From: Pyrocephalus nanus
Lineage: Eukaryota; Chordata; Aves; Passeriformes; Tyrannidae
Direction of reading: 5' to 3'
Assembly: GCA_038380795.1 (NCBI GenBank)
Contig: CM076262.1
Coordinates: 67,600,629-67,664,628, forward strand
Length of the DNA stretch: 64,000 nucleotides
Part shown: in pieces, positions 26,101-35,559 of the stretch
Layout: every line of letters begins with the position of its first letter
Numbering within the stretch: the stretch's first letter is position 1
Made by a program: the position numbers and the translations under genes
The notes under the pieces: generated by a model
The model's database searches: none
What the model saw: only the letters and a program-made list of their open reading frames with translations
Told to the model about the DNA's origin: nothing

Positions 26101-28801
26101 TCTCTCCTGTGCAACTAAAGTTGCACTGTTGGCACTGCATGCTCACATAGAGCTTCTTGTGCTTGTCCCTTTTGTCTGGCAGGAATCTTCATTCTTAGTC
26201 CATTTCGGTATTGAGGCTGACCATTTTGGCGATGGGGTTCTGACAGTAAAAAACAAGAATTCCAGCCAGGAAAAAAATCCTTACCCTCCATCTCTCCTGT
26301 GCAATTTGTGTTCCACTCCTTGCACTCCACGCACACACAGAGCTTCCTGTACTTACACCTTTTGTCTGGGAGAGATTTTCATTCTTAGGACATTTGGGGA
26401 GTCAAAATGACCATTTTGTCACGGGGCTTCTAAAGCGGAAAAACGGAACTCCCAGTCTTGAAAAGAGGCTTAACCGTCCATGTCTCCTGTGCAATTGGTG
26501 AACCAATTTTCGCAATCCATGTTCACGAAGAGCTTCCGGTACAGGCACTTTATTTCTGCCAAGAATCTTCAATCTTAGTCCCTATAAGGACAGAGACCGA
26601 CCATTTTGGTCAGCGCTCTGTGGAGGGTTGTACAGTTGAAAAGATGCAGGGAGAAACTCACTCCAAGTCGAATGGCAGTGCCTTGAATTGTGCCTTGAAT
26701 TAGAAGGGGAATGACAGTGAAAGCCTTCTCTATTTGAGCTGATGTGCAATGTGTGGATCTGGGCTGTGTGATTCAGAGTATAGCTGGTATGTGGAGGGAA
26801 GAAGTGCAATGCTTAGTGTAGTGTTTTGTGCTTCCAAGTGAGAGAGAAAACTTACCTGTGGGTTTTCTTCTAAGGACTTTTGGCATGTGTTTATCTGGAA
26901 GACTCTCGAAGTATCTCTAAGGTATCAAGTCAGATCAGTGGGCGGCAAAGAGAAGAAGGGACTCTGTCCATGCGAGAAGGAAATCGCCTAGGTCTTGTGT
27001 TCAGCGTGTAGCTGAAATGCCGCGAGGAGAAAGCAGAAGGCTACAACGTCTTTTGCCCTGTCTTGCTTTCCTTTGTGGCAGCCGCAGAGAGACCTCTCTG
27101 GACTCTGCTCGCCTGAAAGCGCTTCAGCGTACAAGCAGCTGAGACTAAGGCACTACGAGGAAGTGTGCCAAGAGAGGGGGATCTACCCCTTTGAATTTAA
27201 ACTTCCAAGCATTGGCAGTCCTTTTCTGCTTCGAAGCCTTTCCACTTCCACTCCACACGCTGCTCGTTCATCTCAGCTAGATGTAGTCTAAAGCGCTTAC
27301 AGGCAAGCGCTTACAGCCAAATCCTGAGTGTCTGCTTCAGGCGCCGTAGAATCAGAAAAGCCGAGCAGCGAGCGACCTTGCTGCTTTCGCCCTTCTCCTT
27401 GCAGGCGAGAAGAACGCGCAGCGCTCTGTAGAGAGGCGTACAGTTAAAAGGAGGCAAGGGGAAAAGGACTCCCACTCAAACGGGAGTGCCTTGAAGTGTG
27501 CAATTGGAAGGGGTGCGTGACTGAAAGTTTTCTGTCTTGGCACACTAGCCTTTCTGAGTTGTAGTCTAAAAGCGCACAATGTGGATTTCGGCTGTGTGAT
27601 TGAAAGTTTTGCTGGTACGTGGAGGGAAAAAGTTCAGTGCTTTGTGTAGTGCTTTATGGTTGCAAGAGAGAGGAAACTTAGCTGTGGGTTTTAATTTTCA
27701 GACATTTGACAAGGGCTCATCTGCTAGACTCTTTAGGGCTAGCAAGTCAGATCTGCGGGAGGCAAAGAGAAGAAGAGACTTTGTCTATGCGAAACCGAAA
27801 TCGCCTAGCTCTCGTGTTCGGTGCGTAGCTGAACGGCCGCAAGGAGCAAGGCGAAAGCGGCAACCTGTTTTGCCCTGTCTCGCTTTCCTGTGTGGCAGCA
27901 GCAGTGAGAACGCTCTGAACACTACCAGGTTGCTGCGGGTCTTCAGATGTGTGCAGTGGAAGGGCTCTTGCCTCTTTTAACAAGACCTAGGCGATTTCCT
28001 TCTCGCATGGACAGAGTCCCTTCTTCTCTTTCCTGACCACTGATCTGACTTGATACCTTAGAGATACTTCGAGAGTCTTCCAGATAAACACATGCCAAAA
28101 GTCCTTAGAAAAAAACCCACAGGTAAGTTTTCTCTCTCACTTGGAAGCACAAAACACTACACTAAGCATTGCACTTCTTCCCTCCACATACCAGCAGTAC
28201 TCTGAATCACACAGCCCAGATCCAAATATTGCACATCAGCTCAAATAAGGAAGCGTGCCAAGAGAGAAGGCTTTCACTGTCATTCCCCTTCTAATTCAAG
28301 GCACAATTCAAGGCACTGCCATTCGACTTGGAGTGAGTTTCCCCTTGCATCTTTTAAACTGTACAGCCCTCTACAGAGCGCTGACCAAAATGGTCGGTCT
28401 CTGTCTTTAAAGGGACTAAGAATGAAGATTCTTGGCAGACAAAAATGCCTGTACCGGAAGCTCCTCTTGAATATGGAATGCAAAACTTTTGTCACCAATT
28501 GCACAGGTGACATCGACGGTTAGGCCTTTTTTCAAGGCTGGGAGTTCAGTTTTTCCGTTTAAGAAGCCCCGTGACAAAATGGTCATTTTGACTTTCCAAA
28601 TGGCCTAAGAATGAAAATGTCTCCCAGCAAAAGGTGTAAGTACACGAAGCTTCGTGTTTGCGTGGAGTGCAAAGAGTGGAACACGAATTGCACAGGAGAA
28701 ATGGAAGGTAAGGATTTTTTTTCTTGGCTAGAATTTTTTTTTTTTTACTGTCAGAACTCCATCACCAAAATGGTCAGCCTCAATACAGAAATGGACTAAG
28801 A
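23155..28801. repeat. Macrosatellite copy 5 (5647 bp, edge-proximal)
   Basis: Same subfamily as copy 4, with more private changes. In its B units it shares bases with the old intronic array and not with copies 1-4: AAATCGCCTAGG near 26983, GCAGGCGAGAAG near 27403 and GTGGCAGCAGCAG near 27893. This fits weaker homogenisation towards the array edge. Confidence 0.9.
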
Positions 28802-29980
28802 ATGAAGACTCTTGCCAAACAAAATGGACTAGCGCAGGAAGCTCTATGTGAACATGCAGTGCCAACAGTGGAATTGCAATTGCACAGGAGAGATGGAGCG
28901 TAAGGGCTTTTTTCCCTGGGTGGTACTTCATTTAGTTCGTGTCAGAACCCCGCACTGAAATACTCAGTCAAAGTTCCCAAATGGATTAGGAAGGAAGATT
29001 CCTCCCAAATAAAAGGTGCCAGCCCTGGAAGCTCTTTTTGTGCATGGAGTGCCAAGAGTCGTTCACCAAGTGCACAGGAGAGATGGAGGGTAAGACCGTT
29101 TTTTTCCTGACTGGAAATTTTTTGTTCAGTGTCAGAACCCCATCTCTGAAATAGTTAGTCTCAGTACCCAAATGAATTAGGAGTGAAGATTTCTGCCAGA
29201 ACAAAGGTGCCAGCTGAGGAAGCTCTATGAGTGCATGGAGTGCAAAGAGTGGCTCCCTAATTGCACAGGAGAAATGGAGGTAAAGGTCTTTTTTTCCTGG
29301 CTTGAACTTCATTCATTTTGTGTCAGAACCCCTGCGCCAAATGGTCACGCTGATTTCCCAAATGGACTAAGAATGAAGATTCCTCCCAGACAAAAGTTGC
29401 AAGCCCTGAAAACTCTGTGTTTGCATGAACTGCCAAAGTGGAACACCAAATGCACAGGAGAGATGGAGGGTAAGGACGTTTTTTCCTGGCTGGAACTTTT
29501 TTTGTTTACTGTTAGAATCACATCGCCAAAATGGTCAGTTTCAGTACACAAATGCACTAAGAATGAAGATTTCTGCCAGACAAAAGTGACCAGCACAGGA
29601 AGCTCTATGTGAGCATGCAGTGCCAACAGTGGAACTCTAATTGCACAGGAGAGATAGAGGGTAAGGTCTTTTCTTCCTGGCTGGAAATACATTTGGTTAG
29701 GGAAGCCTTTGGGGGTTAAACAGGAGGTAATCTCTAGGGGAGGGAGTGACTATTTTGGGTACAAAAAGAGATAATGGGGAGCGGGCAGGGAGGGAAATTG
29801 TTGTTTGTCAGACCTGAGGTAACTGCAGCAGAGAGAATGGACATGGTGGGGTCAGCTGGGGTCATCAGCAGTGGACAGGTAAGGAGGTTTTGTGGGAACA
29901 ATTTGAGGTAATCTCTGTGGCAGAGGAGGTAAAAATGTGGAGGTAAAAATAAGCAGTTTGCAGGCAGGGAAAACTGTGAG
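28802..29980. repeat. Macrosatellite copy 6 (partial, right edge)
   Basis: Only the A (plus) and first C (plus) parts are present. It matches the other copies up to ACTGTGAG at 29980. After that it reads GGTAAATCTGG and not the spacer S. Like copy 1 it keeps CACCAAATGC near 29448. Confidence 0.9.
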
Positions 29981-30560
29981 GGTAAATCTGGACGTAAGCA
30001 AGGGGAGAAAATGAGCATTTTGAGGTGCAGTGAGGCAGTCAGTGGTGGGCAGGGAGGGAAACTTTCTGTTTGTAACATCAGAGGTGATGTGGAGGAGAGA
30101 GAATGGACACCATGGGGTAAACTGGGGTGATCAGTTGTGGTATATGGGGAAAGTTTTAGGGGTAAAACTTGAGATAATGTCCAGGTCAGAGAATGAACGT
30201 TTTGAGTTAAAACCTTGGGGTTTAGAATGAGGTTTTATCTCCAGGGGAGAGAAAGGACATCAGGAGGTCAGCTGAGGTAATCAGTGGTGGGCAGGTGGGG
30301 ACATTTAGGGTGGAAATATTTGAGGTCATGTCCAGGGTCCAGAGTGAACACTGAGAGGTGCAGATGAGGCAATCAGGAGTGGACACTCCAGCAGGCCCAG
30401 GGGAGATTGAGGGGGTAAAATGTGTGGCCCTGCCTGGCAGCGAGGATGAACATTTTGGGATAAAGTGAGGCAGCCATTAGTGGGCAGGTAGGGAAGCCTT
30501 TGGGGGTTTAAGAGGAGGTAATCTCTAGGGGAGAGATGGGTCAAACTTGAGGAAATCTGC
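29704..30560 (+). repeat. Extended ~90-bp C minisatellite at array edge
   Basis: About nine to ten degenerate units follow one another. Starts resembling GAGGTAATCT recur at intervals near 90 bp (with shorter and longer variants), followed by AGAGAATGNACATTTTGAGG-like and GTGGGCAGGTAGGG-like segments. The phrase around TTTGGGGGTTAAACAGGAGG at 29708 recurs almost unchanged near 30500. This is the fullest form of the C element; the array copies contain only a truncated three-unit version. Confidence 0.75.
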
Positions 30561-31089
30561 AGGGCAAATGTGATTAGAGGGAACAAAACCCTTTCCTGCC
30601 AGCGGGTTTGTCCTGTGCAAATCAGTCCTGGGCAGCAAATAGACTTGGGCCATCCATCAGCTGCTCTTCCCCCAGAAAGCACCATCCCTGTGGGCATTGA
30701 TGACCTGCCCTGTGCCCACTGCTCACTGTGCACCCACCTGAAACCAGAGCAAGCCTTGCTTTGCTTGGAAGAACTTCAAATGACTTCAAAACAGAATAAA
30801 TCACTGTTTTTTTTTTTATTTTCTTGTAGCTGATGGAGTTTCCTCTCTGGATGTGTGCTGAGCTCTGGCTGCAGGGGACTGTCAGGCCTCGGTGAGTTCA
30901 TGTTCTTCTCACTGGGAAATTGGAAACAGTTATTAATTAGATTGCAGAAATAGGAATTCTACCCACAGCCCGCAGTTCCATGCGGAATTCCTACTGGAAT
31001 AGCCTCCCAGTGCCTCACAGAGCCCGGATCTTCCCCTGCAGAGCTGCCGCTTCAACGCCAGGTTTGCCAGGAAGCAGCCGAGGATCCAG
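30561..31089. other. Non-coding gap between array and inverted duplication
   Basis: No recognised gene. A short exon-like block lies at 30830-30891: a pyrimidine-rich tract ending in TTCTTGTAG precedes it and GTGAGT follows it. With 62 bp and no identifiable product this may be chance, or an exon of an unknown or non-coding transcript. Confidence 0.3.
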
Positions 31090-32035
31090 GTGTGCTCCGT
31101 GGGATCAGGACAAGGACAGGTACAGAATTTGCTGTTTATAACCCTCCTCCCCCAGCCCCGCTGGTGTCCCTGGGGGGCACTGGAGCGAGTTCCCTGGAAT
31201 TGAGCCGATTCTCCCCCGGGGTCGGGCTCCAAAGGGTGTTGTTCCCCCAGGAGAAGGCAGGGGGAACGCGCTCCCAGCACGGGCTGAGGCCTGGGAGACA
31301 AATCCATCTTGTGCCCTCTGGAAGTGCTGGCCTGGAGCCGCTCCATCCCTGCTGCCGCACAGGGAGCCCCGGGAACATTCCTGGCAGGAAGCAGGAGCCG
31401 CTGAGGGCTCCGTTCAGCTCCGAGCCCGAAAAGTGGCCCTGACCTGAGACCCCCTGGCATTTTGGGTTCCAGACACTCACCTGGAGGAGACGCCCCCCTG
31501 CAGGTGGGACCGGATGGTGACCCTCGACCAAACGCCTGTGCCTCGGACTGAGGGAACCCTCCGGATTCATTTGGCTCCTTTGTCCCTGGAAAGGGCTGTC
31601 GCATGAGCACCTTGACAGCCATTGGGGAAATCCTGGACAGGGCAGGAAAACCTCCCCGAGCGCAGCAGAAATGAGTTCGTGCCTGTCCCCAGCCAGGCAC
31701 AGCCCAGCCGGCTACGCTCCCTGCACAGAGGGAGCTGCAGAGATTTAATAAACGTGGATTTCCCGACAGGATTTCCCTGCGGTCCTTCCCTCCTTTGACT
31801 TGCACAGCAGTGTCCGGTTGGAGTATTTTTTGGTTTCCTCTCCTGTAGTCATTTACCTCCCAGGTAGGACCTTCCCCATCTGCAGATAAAGATTAAATGT
31901 TTCAACTGGATTTTTAAAAACCAGAGGGGTTTGCCACGAGAGGTTGTGAGTTACAGAGAAAGTGGGGGAAAGGAAGGAGAGCCTCGGGTCTCACCTGGCA
32001 GCTGTCAGATGAGCTGTACCTTCTGGATCGCAGGG
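31090..32035 (-). repeat. Inverted diverged duplication, left copy
   Basis: The reverse complement of this segment aligns by eye with 60590-62140. Shared landmarks in the same order are a TTTAAAAATCCAGTTG stretch, the ATTTAATAAA site, the CCTCCCCGAGC segment, the GGAACCCAAAATGC segment, a GCAGGAAGCAGGAGCCG segment (plus orientation), ATCCATCTTGTGCCC and TTTGCTGTTTATAACCCTCC. The right copy is longer because of two insertions. Divergence looks substantial, so the duplication is much older than the macrosatellite copies. Confidence 0.75.
31504..31674 (+). pseudogene. Possible terminal-exon relic, unidentified
   Basis: After a good acceptor (CCCCCCTGCAG) a frame reads to a stop at 31672-31674 and ends in ILDRAGKPPRAQQK. 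An AATAAA lies at 31747-31752. The inverted copy on the other strand (60958-61114) has the same layout and a similar ending, ILDGAGKPPRAWQ. Here the frame is broken by an in-frame TGA (CGA in the other copy), and an 11-bp length difference shifts the upstream frame. I do not recognise the protein. The similarity may simply reflect the DNA duplication. Confidence 0.3.
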
Positions 32036-32749
32036 AAAGGATTGCTGCTGGAAATTCCAGACGTTCCAAAGGCAGAGCTGGGACCAGCCTGTGCCCGACC
32101 CGCGGCACTGTCAGCGCCAGCTCCTGGGGCAGACAGGCAGCTCTGCTCAGGGTTCTGGAGCACAGGAGGAAGGAGAAAAGGGCCGCCACCGTTTTTCCCT
32201 GCCCCGGCACAGCCCCAGCTCCCCACGGCTGGAGCAGGACCATGCCCGGAGCCTCAGCAGGCCCCAGATCCCCTGTTCCTGGGGGCACTGCAGGCGGGAA
32301 CCCCCCGGGGCTGGGGTCGCAGGGAAGGGTCAGGTGGGCGATGTTCTCTCCTGGGGAAGATATTCTCTTCGGGAGGAGATGCGGTGGTGTCGGTGGTATC
32401 CGAGCGGGGGGGCTCCGACCCCGCGGGGGGCACGGGCAGCGCTGAAACACGGAGGTTGGATTTCCTCTCGCTCGCTGTTTTCAGTGGCACCAAATCACTT
32501 AATAGGAGCCTGTCCTATCCCAAAGCACAGGATCCTTACAGCAGAGTCCCGAGGCAATTCTGCCTTGCGGTGGGTACAAAGCAGTCATCTGCTCCCAGGC
32601 ACGTTCAGGACTTGCAATGAGTGGGTACATCCAAAAAAAAAAAACCAAACCAAAACAGGACATCAAAAACTGCCTGTAAAATCACAAAGATAGACGAAGA
32701 TATGGCAAAGTATTTTTTCACCTTTCCCCCATTTTTTTCACTCTCGTGA
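32036..32749. other. ETV6 upstream flank, nothing recognised
   Basis: GC-rich sequence with long open frames on both strands, up to ~229 codons. They overlap each other and have no recognisable domain, and GC-rich DNA has few stop codons, so I treat them as chance. A T/A-rich low-complexity patch lies near 32630-32660. Confidence 0.5.
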
Positions 32750-33369
32750 CGAAGGCTGGGGCTGCAGTGTCCGGAAGCCAGAGGGTGATGGAAAACAGCG
32801 TTAACACCGACAGGGCTGGAAATCACACACACTCCTGCGTGTCCCACAGGCGGCGGGTGACACACCAGCTCCTCCGGGCTCTGAGCGCAGGCAGCGCCCC
32901 CGGGGCGGCGGGGGCCGGACCGGGCCGGGGGAACGGGGTGGCGGCGCTTCCGAGGCCTTCCCGTGCCCCGCCGTGACCCGCGCCGCATTTCCTGGCCGGG
33001 GCTCTTAAAGCGGCGGCCCTGGCGGCGAAACAAGGCTCGCAGCGCTGCCTCGGGTCCGCCCGCGGCCACATCCACCCACATCCACCCGCTGCCCGCCCCG
33101 GGACCAGCGGGAGATGCTGAACGGCCCCACGCGAGCTCTGGCGGGGGCGGCGGCACCGCGTGGGGTCAAACGCTTCTCTAGAGCGGCACGGCCCCCACTG
33201 CGCCCTTCTGGCCTCGCCCCCGCTCTGAGCGGCCCGCATCGGCACCCCAGAGCGCCGGCCAAAGCGAGCCGCGCTCCCGCCCCGCCCGAGCAGCACCGGC
33301 CCCGCCGCGCCCCGTCCCGCCGCGCCCCGTCCCGTCCCGTCCCGTCCCCGCCGGCCGCGGCCGTTCCCA

Positions 33370-33906
33370 CCGGCGCGGCCCCTTTAAGGGGCGGTGCGGG
33401 TGCCGGGAACCCACGTCAGGCTCGGCCCCGAAACTCCGGATCAATGAGCGGTGGCGCGGGGCGGGGCGTGACGCCCGGCCCGGCCCGGCCCCCGCTGCCG
33501 CCTTTCGGTTTCCCTCTTTTCCAGGAAGGAAAACACCGGCGGGGATCGGGGCCGCGCCCTCCCCCACCTTCTGCGCGCGCCCCCCCTCCCCTCCCCGCAC
33601 CCCCGCCCTTCCCGCGCGCGCGCATCGCCTCACGCGGAGCCGCGCGGGCGGAGAGCGCGCGGGGCAGAGGCACGCGCGGGGGGCGGCGGAGCGAGGAGCG
33701 GAGCCGGCCCTGAGGGGCGGCGGGGCGGCCCCCCCAGCCCCGGCCGCGCTGCCGGCGGGAACTCCCCCTTGAGGGGCCGGGCCGGGCCGGGCCGCGCCGC
33801 CGGGCCGGGAGGGGAGGGGAGCGCACAAAGTGGGGGAAAGCCCGAGAACTTCCCGTCTGCCCATGTGCGCCTGCCCCGCCGGGCTCCGCGGAGTCCCTCC
33901 TGAGAG
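33370..33906 (+). promoter_or_regulatory. ETV6: Probable ETV6 core promoter and 5'UTR
   Basis: This ~540-bp stretch directly upstream of the ETV6 start codon holds the best GC-box and CRE-like motifs and the last untranslated bases before ATG. The transcription start is inferred to lie here because ETV6 exon 1 normally carries a 5'UTR of a few hundred bases. An upstream ATG at 33863 falls within the likely leader. Confidence 0.6.
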
Positions 33907-33939
33907 ATGTCCGAGACTCCTGCTCAGTGTTGCATCAAG
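33863..33939 (+). CDS. Overlapping upstream ORF start in ETV6 leader
   Basis: An ATG lies 44 bp upstream of the ETV6 ATG and out of frame with it. Its frame stays open through the ETV6 start codon to the exon 1 donor and would continue into exon 2 after splicing. If it is transcribed and recognised it could lower ETV6 initiation. Its immediate context (C at -1 and -2, T at +4) is not strong. It may lie upstream of the true transcription start, in which case it is irrelevant. Confidence 0.35.
33907..33939 (+). CDS. ETV6: ETV6 (TEL) coding exon 1
   Basis: ETV6 is a nuclear ETS-family transcriptional repressor with an N-terminal PNT/SAM oligomerisation domain and a C-terminal ETS DNA-binding domain. 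Only the first 11 codons are here: MSETPAQCCIK. They are followed exactly by GTAAGAG, a strong donor, in phase 0. From memory, vertebrate ETV6 begins MSETPAQ and its first coding exon also ends after 11 codons, before the PNT domain; mammals have Ser where this sequence has the second Cys (residue 9). The start codon has G at -3 and sits at the downstream side of the CpG island. No exon 2 was seen in the remaining 30 kb, as expected for a gene with a very long first intron. Confidence 0.92.
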
Positions 33940-34388
33940 GTAAGAGCCCCGGCCCCTGTCAGCGCCGCTCGCTCCCGCCGGCGCCTCGGGGCGGTGGATT
34001 TTTCGCCGTGTTTTTGCCCGGGGGTTGTTTTGATGACAATAACTGTTCTCCTCTCCCCCGTTTCCCCCCGCGCGGTTTCAGTGCGGGGCAGGCGGGTCGG
34101 TGCCCCCCCCGCGTTCGCGGGCGCGGAGCGGGGCGCTCCCCACGCCGGTCCCGCCGCGGCTCCCGGCGGCTGTCAGAGCCCGGCGCGGCCCCGGGGGACA
34201 CGGACCGGGCTCGGCGGCGTGGTTCTTCACGGCGGGGGAGCTTTCAAGGGAGCCCCGGAGCCAGAGCCGGCCTCTCCCGGGGCTGCCTACCCGCCTTTTC
34301 CGCCACCAACTTCGTAGAAAGTTTTCTGCCGTCCGGGGAGATGCAGCCGCTGCTGCTGCTCCCAACAGCAGTGCCTTGTAGGGCTCTC

Positions 34389-34394
<6 letters not shown>

Positions 34395-34422
<28 letters not shown>
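34395..34422 (+). repeat. Poly-T tract
   Basis: 28 consecutive T residues followed by AATTTTAA and another T run, just outside the CpG island. Such tracts are length-variable. No retroelement body was recognised next to it. Confidence 0.9.
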
Positions 34423-34427
<5 letters not shown>

Positions 34428-34904
34428 TAATTTTTTTTTCTGGATACCTGTATAAGTAGTATTTATTTTTAGGCGCCGCAATTCCTGGCATCACTTGCTG
34501 GCCGGCAGGTAGGGGAGCTGGGAGTGCGCAGCCCGGCCCTCTCTACCAGGGGCTGCAGAATGTGTTTTTCCGTGCCTTGGCCTGTTGAAGAAAGGGTTAC
34601 CCCGTGAAGTTTCTTGTTTAAAGTGGAGGTAGCACGAAGCTGAGACAATGGAAGCAAAACTGAGTTTCCATTTTTGTCCAGACCCTTCCTATCTAGTAGC
34701 CCACTGGAAAGAGTGCTTTCCTCTCTTCCTCACCCCTCAGTTTTGTGTTTTATTTAGGAGACACTTTGCCTTATTGCGAGCCGGGAGTCTGCCTTCTGCT
34801 CCTGACTAATTCTGCCTGAGAGATCTTTCATGGTTGTCTCTCCCACTCTGGAAGGAAGAGATGATTTCCAGACTCTCTCTGAGGGGAAGAGCCTGGAATA
34901 AACA

Positions 34905-35559
34905 TGTCGTTTTTAATGGGGTTAGGTGGCCCCAACGACGGACCCTGAGCTCATTTTGCATTGGGGGACGAGACACACACACGAGATATGTGACTCACAA
35001 AATGGCCATTTATTAAAACAAGAAGTTAGCTTTTATACAGTGGGATACAGAAAATTCGAGAACAGGGGAGGGTCTTTTCTTGGAGCATCAAATCCGGAGT
35101 TTTACAGATAAGGGGGCTTGAAAGGATAGGCCAGGGGGGTATATTTGGCCATATATGGTAAGGGGAATGCAAGGGAAGAAGTGGCAGGGGGCACAAACAA
35201 GGAGGGTCTTCAGGCTTTTTCTTATCTCAAGATTCAGGCATATCCTGTAGCTGTAATGGTCAAGGCAGTCCTAGATGGATTTCTTCCTCGTGGGCCTCTC
35301 TGCAGTCTTCCTGCATCTTCCTCCATTGTCTATACGCTACTGTGGGTCCACTTCCCACATAAACACTTATTCGGTGTGATGCTCTTTTGTTCACTTGTCG
35401 GGTGTGCGTTCGGGGGAGTCTTGCATTCTATATGGTACGAACACGATTTGAAAGCTTCTGGGTGTATTTTCTCTCGCTGAGTTCAATGCAGTCAGGCCTG
35501 TATCCCGTGAAGTCTCGTGGCTCAGAGTCTCGTTTGACTTTTCATGGCACAGACCGACA
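34905..35559 (-). mobile_element. Probable solo LTR, minus orientation
   Basis: Read on the minus strand it starts TGTCGG and ends CGACA, giving matching short terminal inverted repeats. It contains GTATAAAAGC (TATA-like) followed shortly by AATAAA (plus-strand TTTATT near 35008), in the order expected for U3-R-U5. No internal retroviral region adjoins it. I found no matching target-site duplication at these ends, so the boundaries are tentative and the element may be old or truncated. Confidence 0.5.

Larger units (their letters stand above)
1..29980. repeat. Palindromic macrosatellite array, 5.65-5.84 kb period
   Basis: Five full units and one partial unit follow head to tail; equivalent points fall at 1, 5832, 11670, 17508, 23155 and 28802. 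Units differ by few substitutions, one 191-bp step, one 8-bp indel and one 1-bp indel, so amplification or homogenisation is recent. Within a unit the order is A array (plus), C minisatellite (plus), a ~0.58-kb spacer, C (minus), A array (minus), B, centre, B inverted, A (plus). The unit is therefore built around two inverted-repeat axes, near offsets 1470 and 4520. The longest open frames are ~156 codons, overlap on both strands and match nothing I know, so I regard the array as non-coding. The left end lies outside the window. I cannot match it to a named satellite family. Confidence 0.95.
32750..34310. promoter_or_regulatory. CpG island at ETV6 5' end
   Basis: Dense CpG and very high GC throughout, in contrast to the AT-richer DNA on either side. 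It contains GC-box-type motifs (for example GGGGCGGGGCGTGACGCC near 33457, which includes a CRE-like half site) and TTCCCGCGC near 33608, an E2F-like motif. A CCCGT pentamer repeat lies near 33320-33350. No TATA box is apparent. This fits a broad, housekeeping-type promoter; the exact start site cannot be placed from sequence alone. Confidence 0.85.

Noticed and set aside
1..29980. Recurring open frames of 60-156 codons in the macrosatellite as a multicopy gene family
   Set aside because: They overlap on both strands, break between A units, show no known domain, and repeat only because the DNA repeats.
31931..34424. Long open frames in the GC-rich region, up to ~229 codons
   Set aside because: They overlap in several frames in CpG-island DNA where stop codons are rare, and are rich in Pro, Arg, Ala and Gly with no motif. 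Only the 11-codon ETV6 exon is supported.
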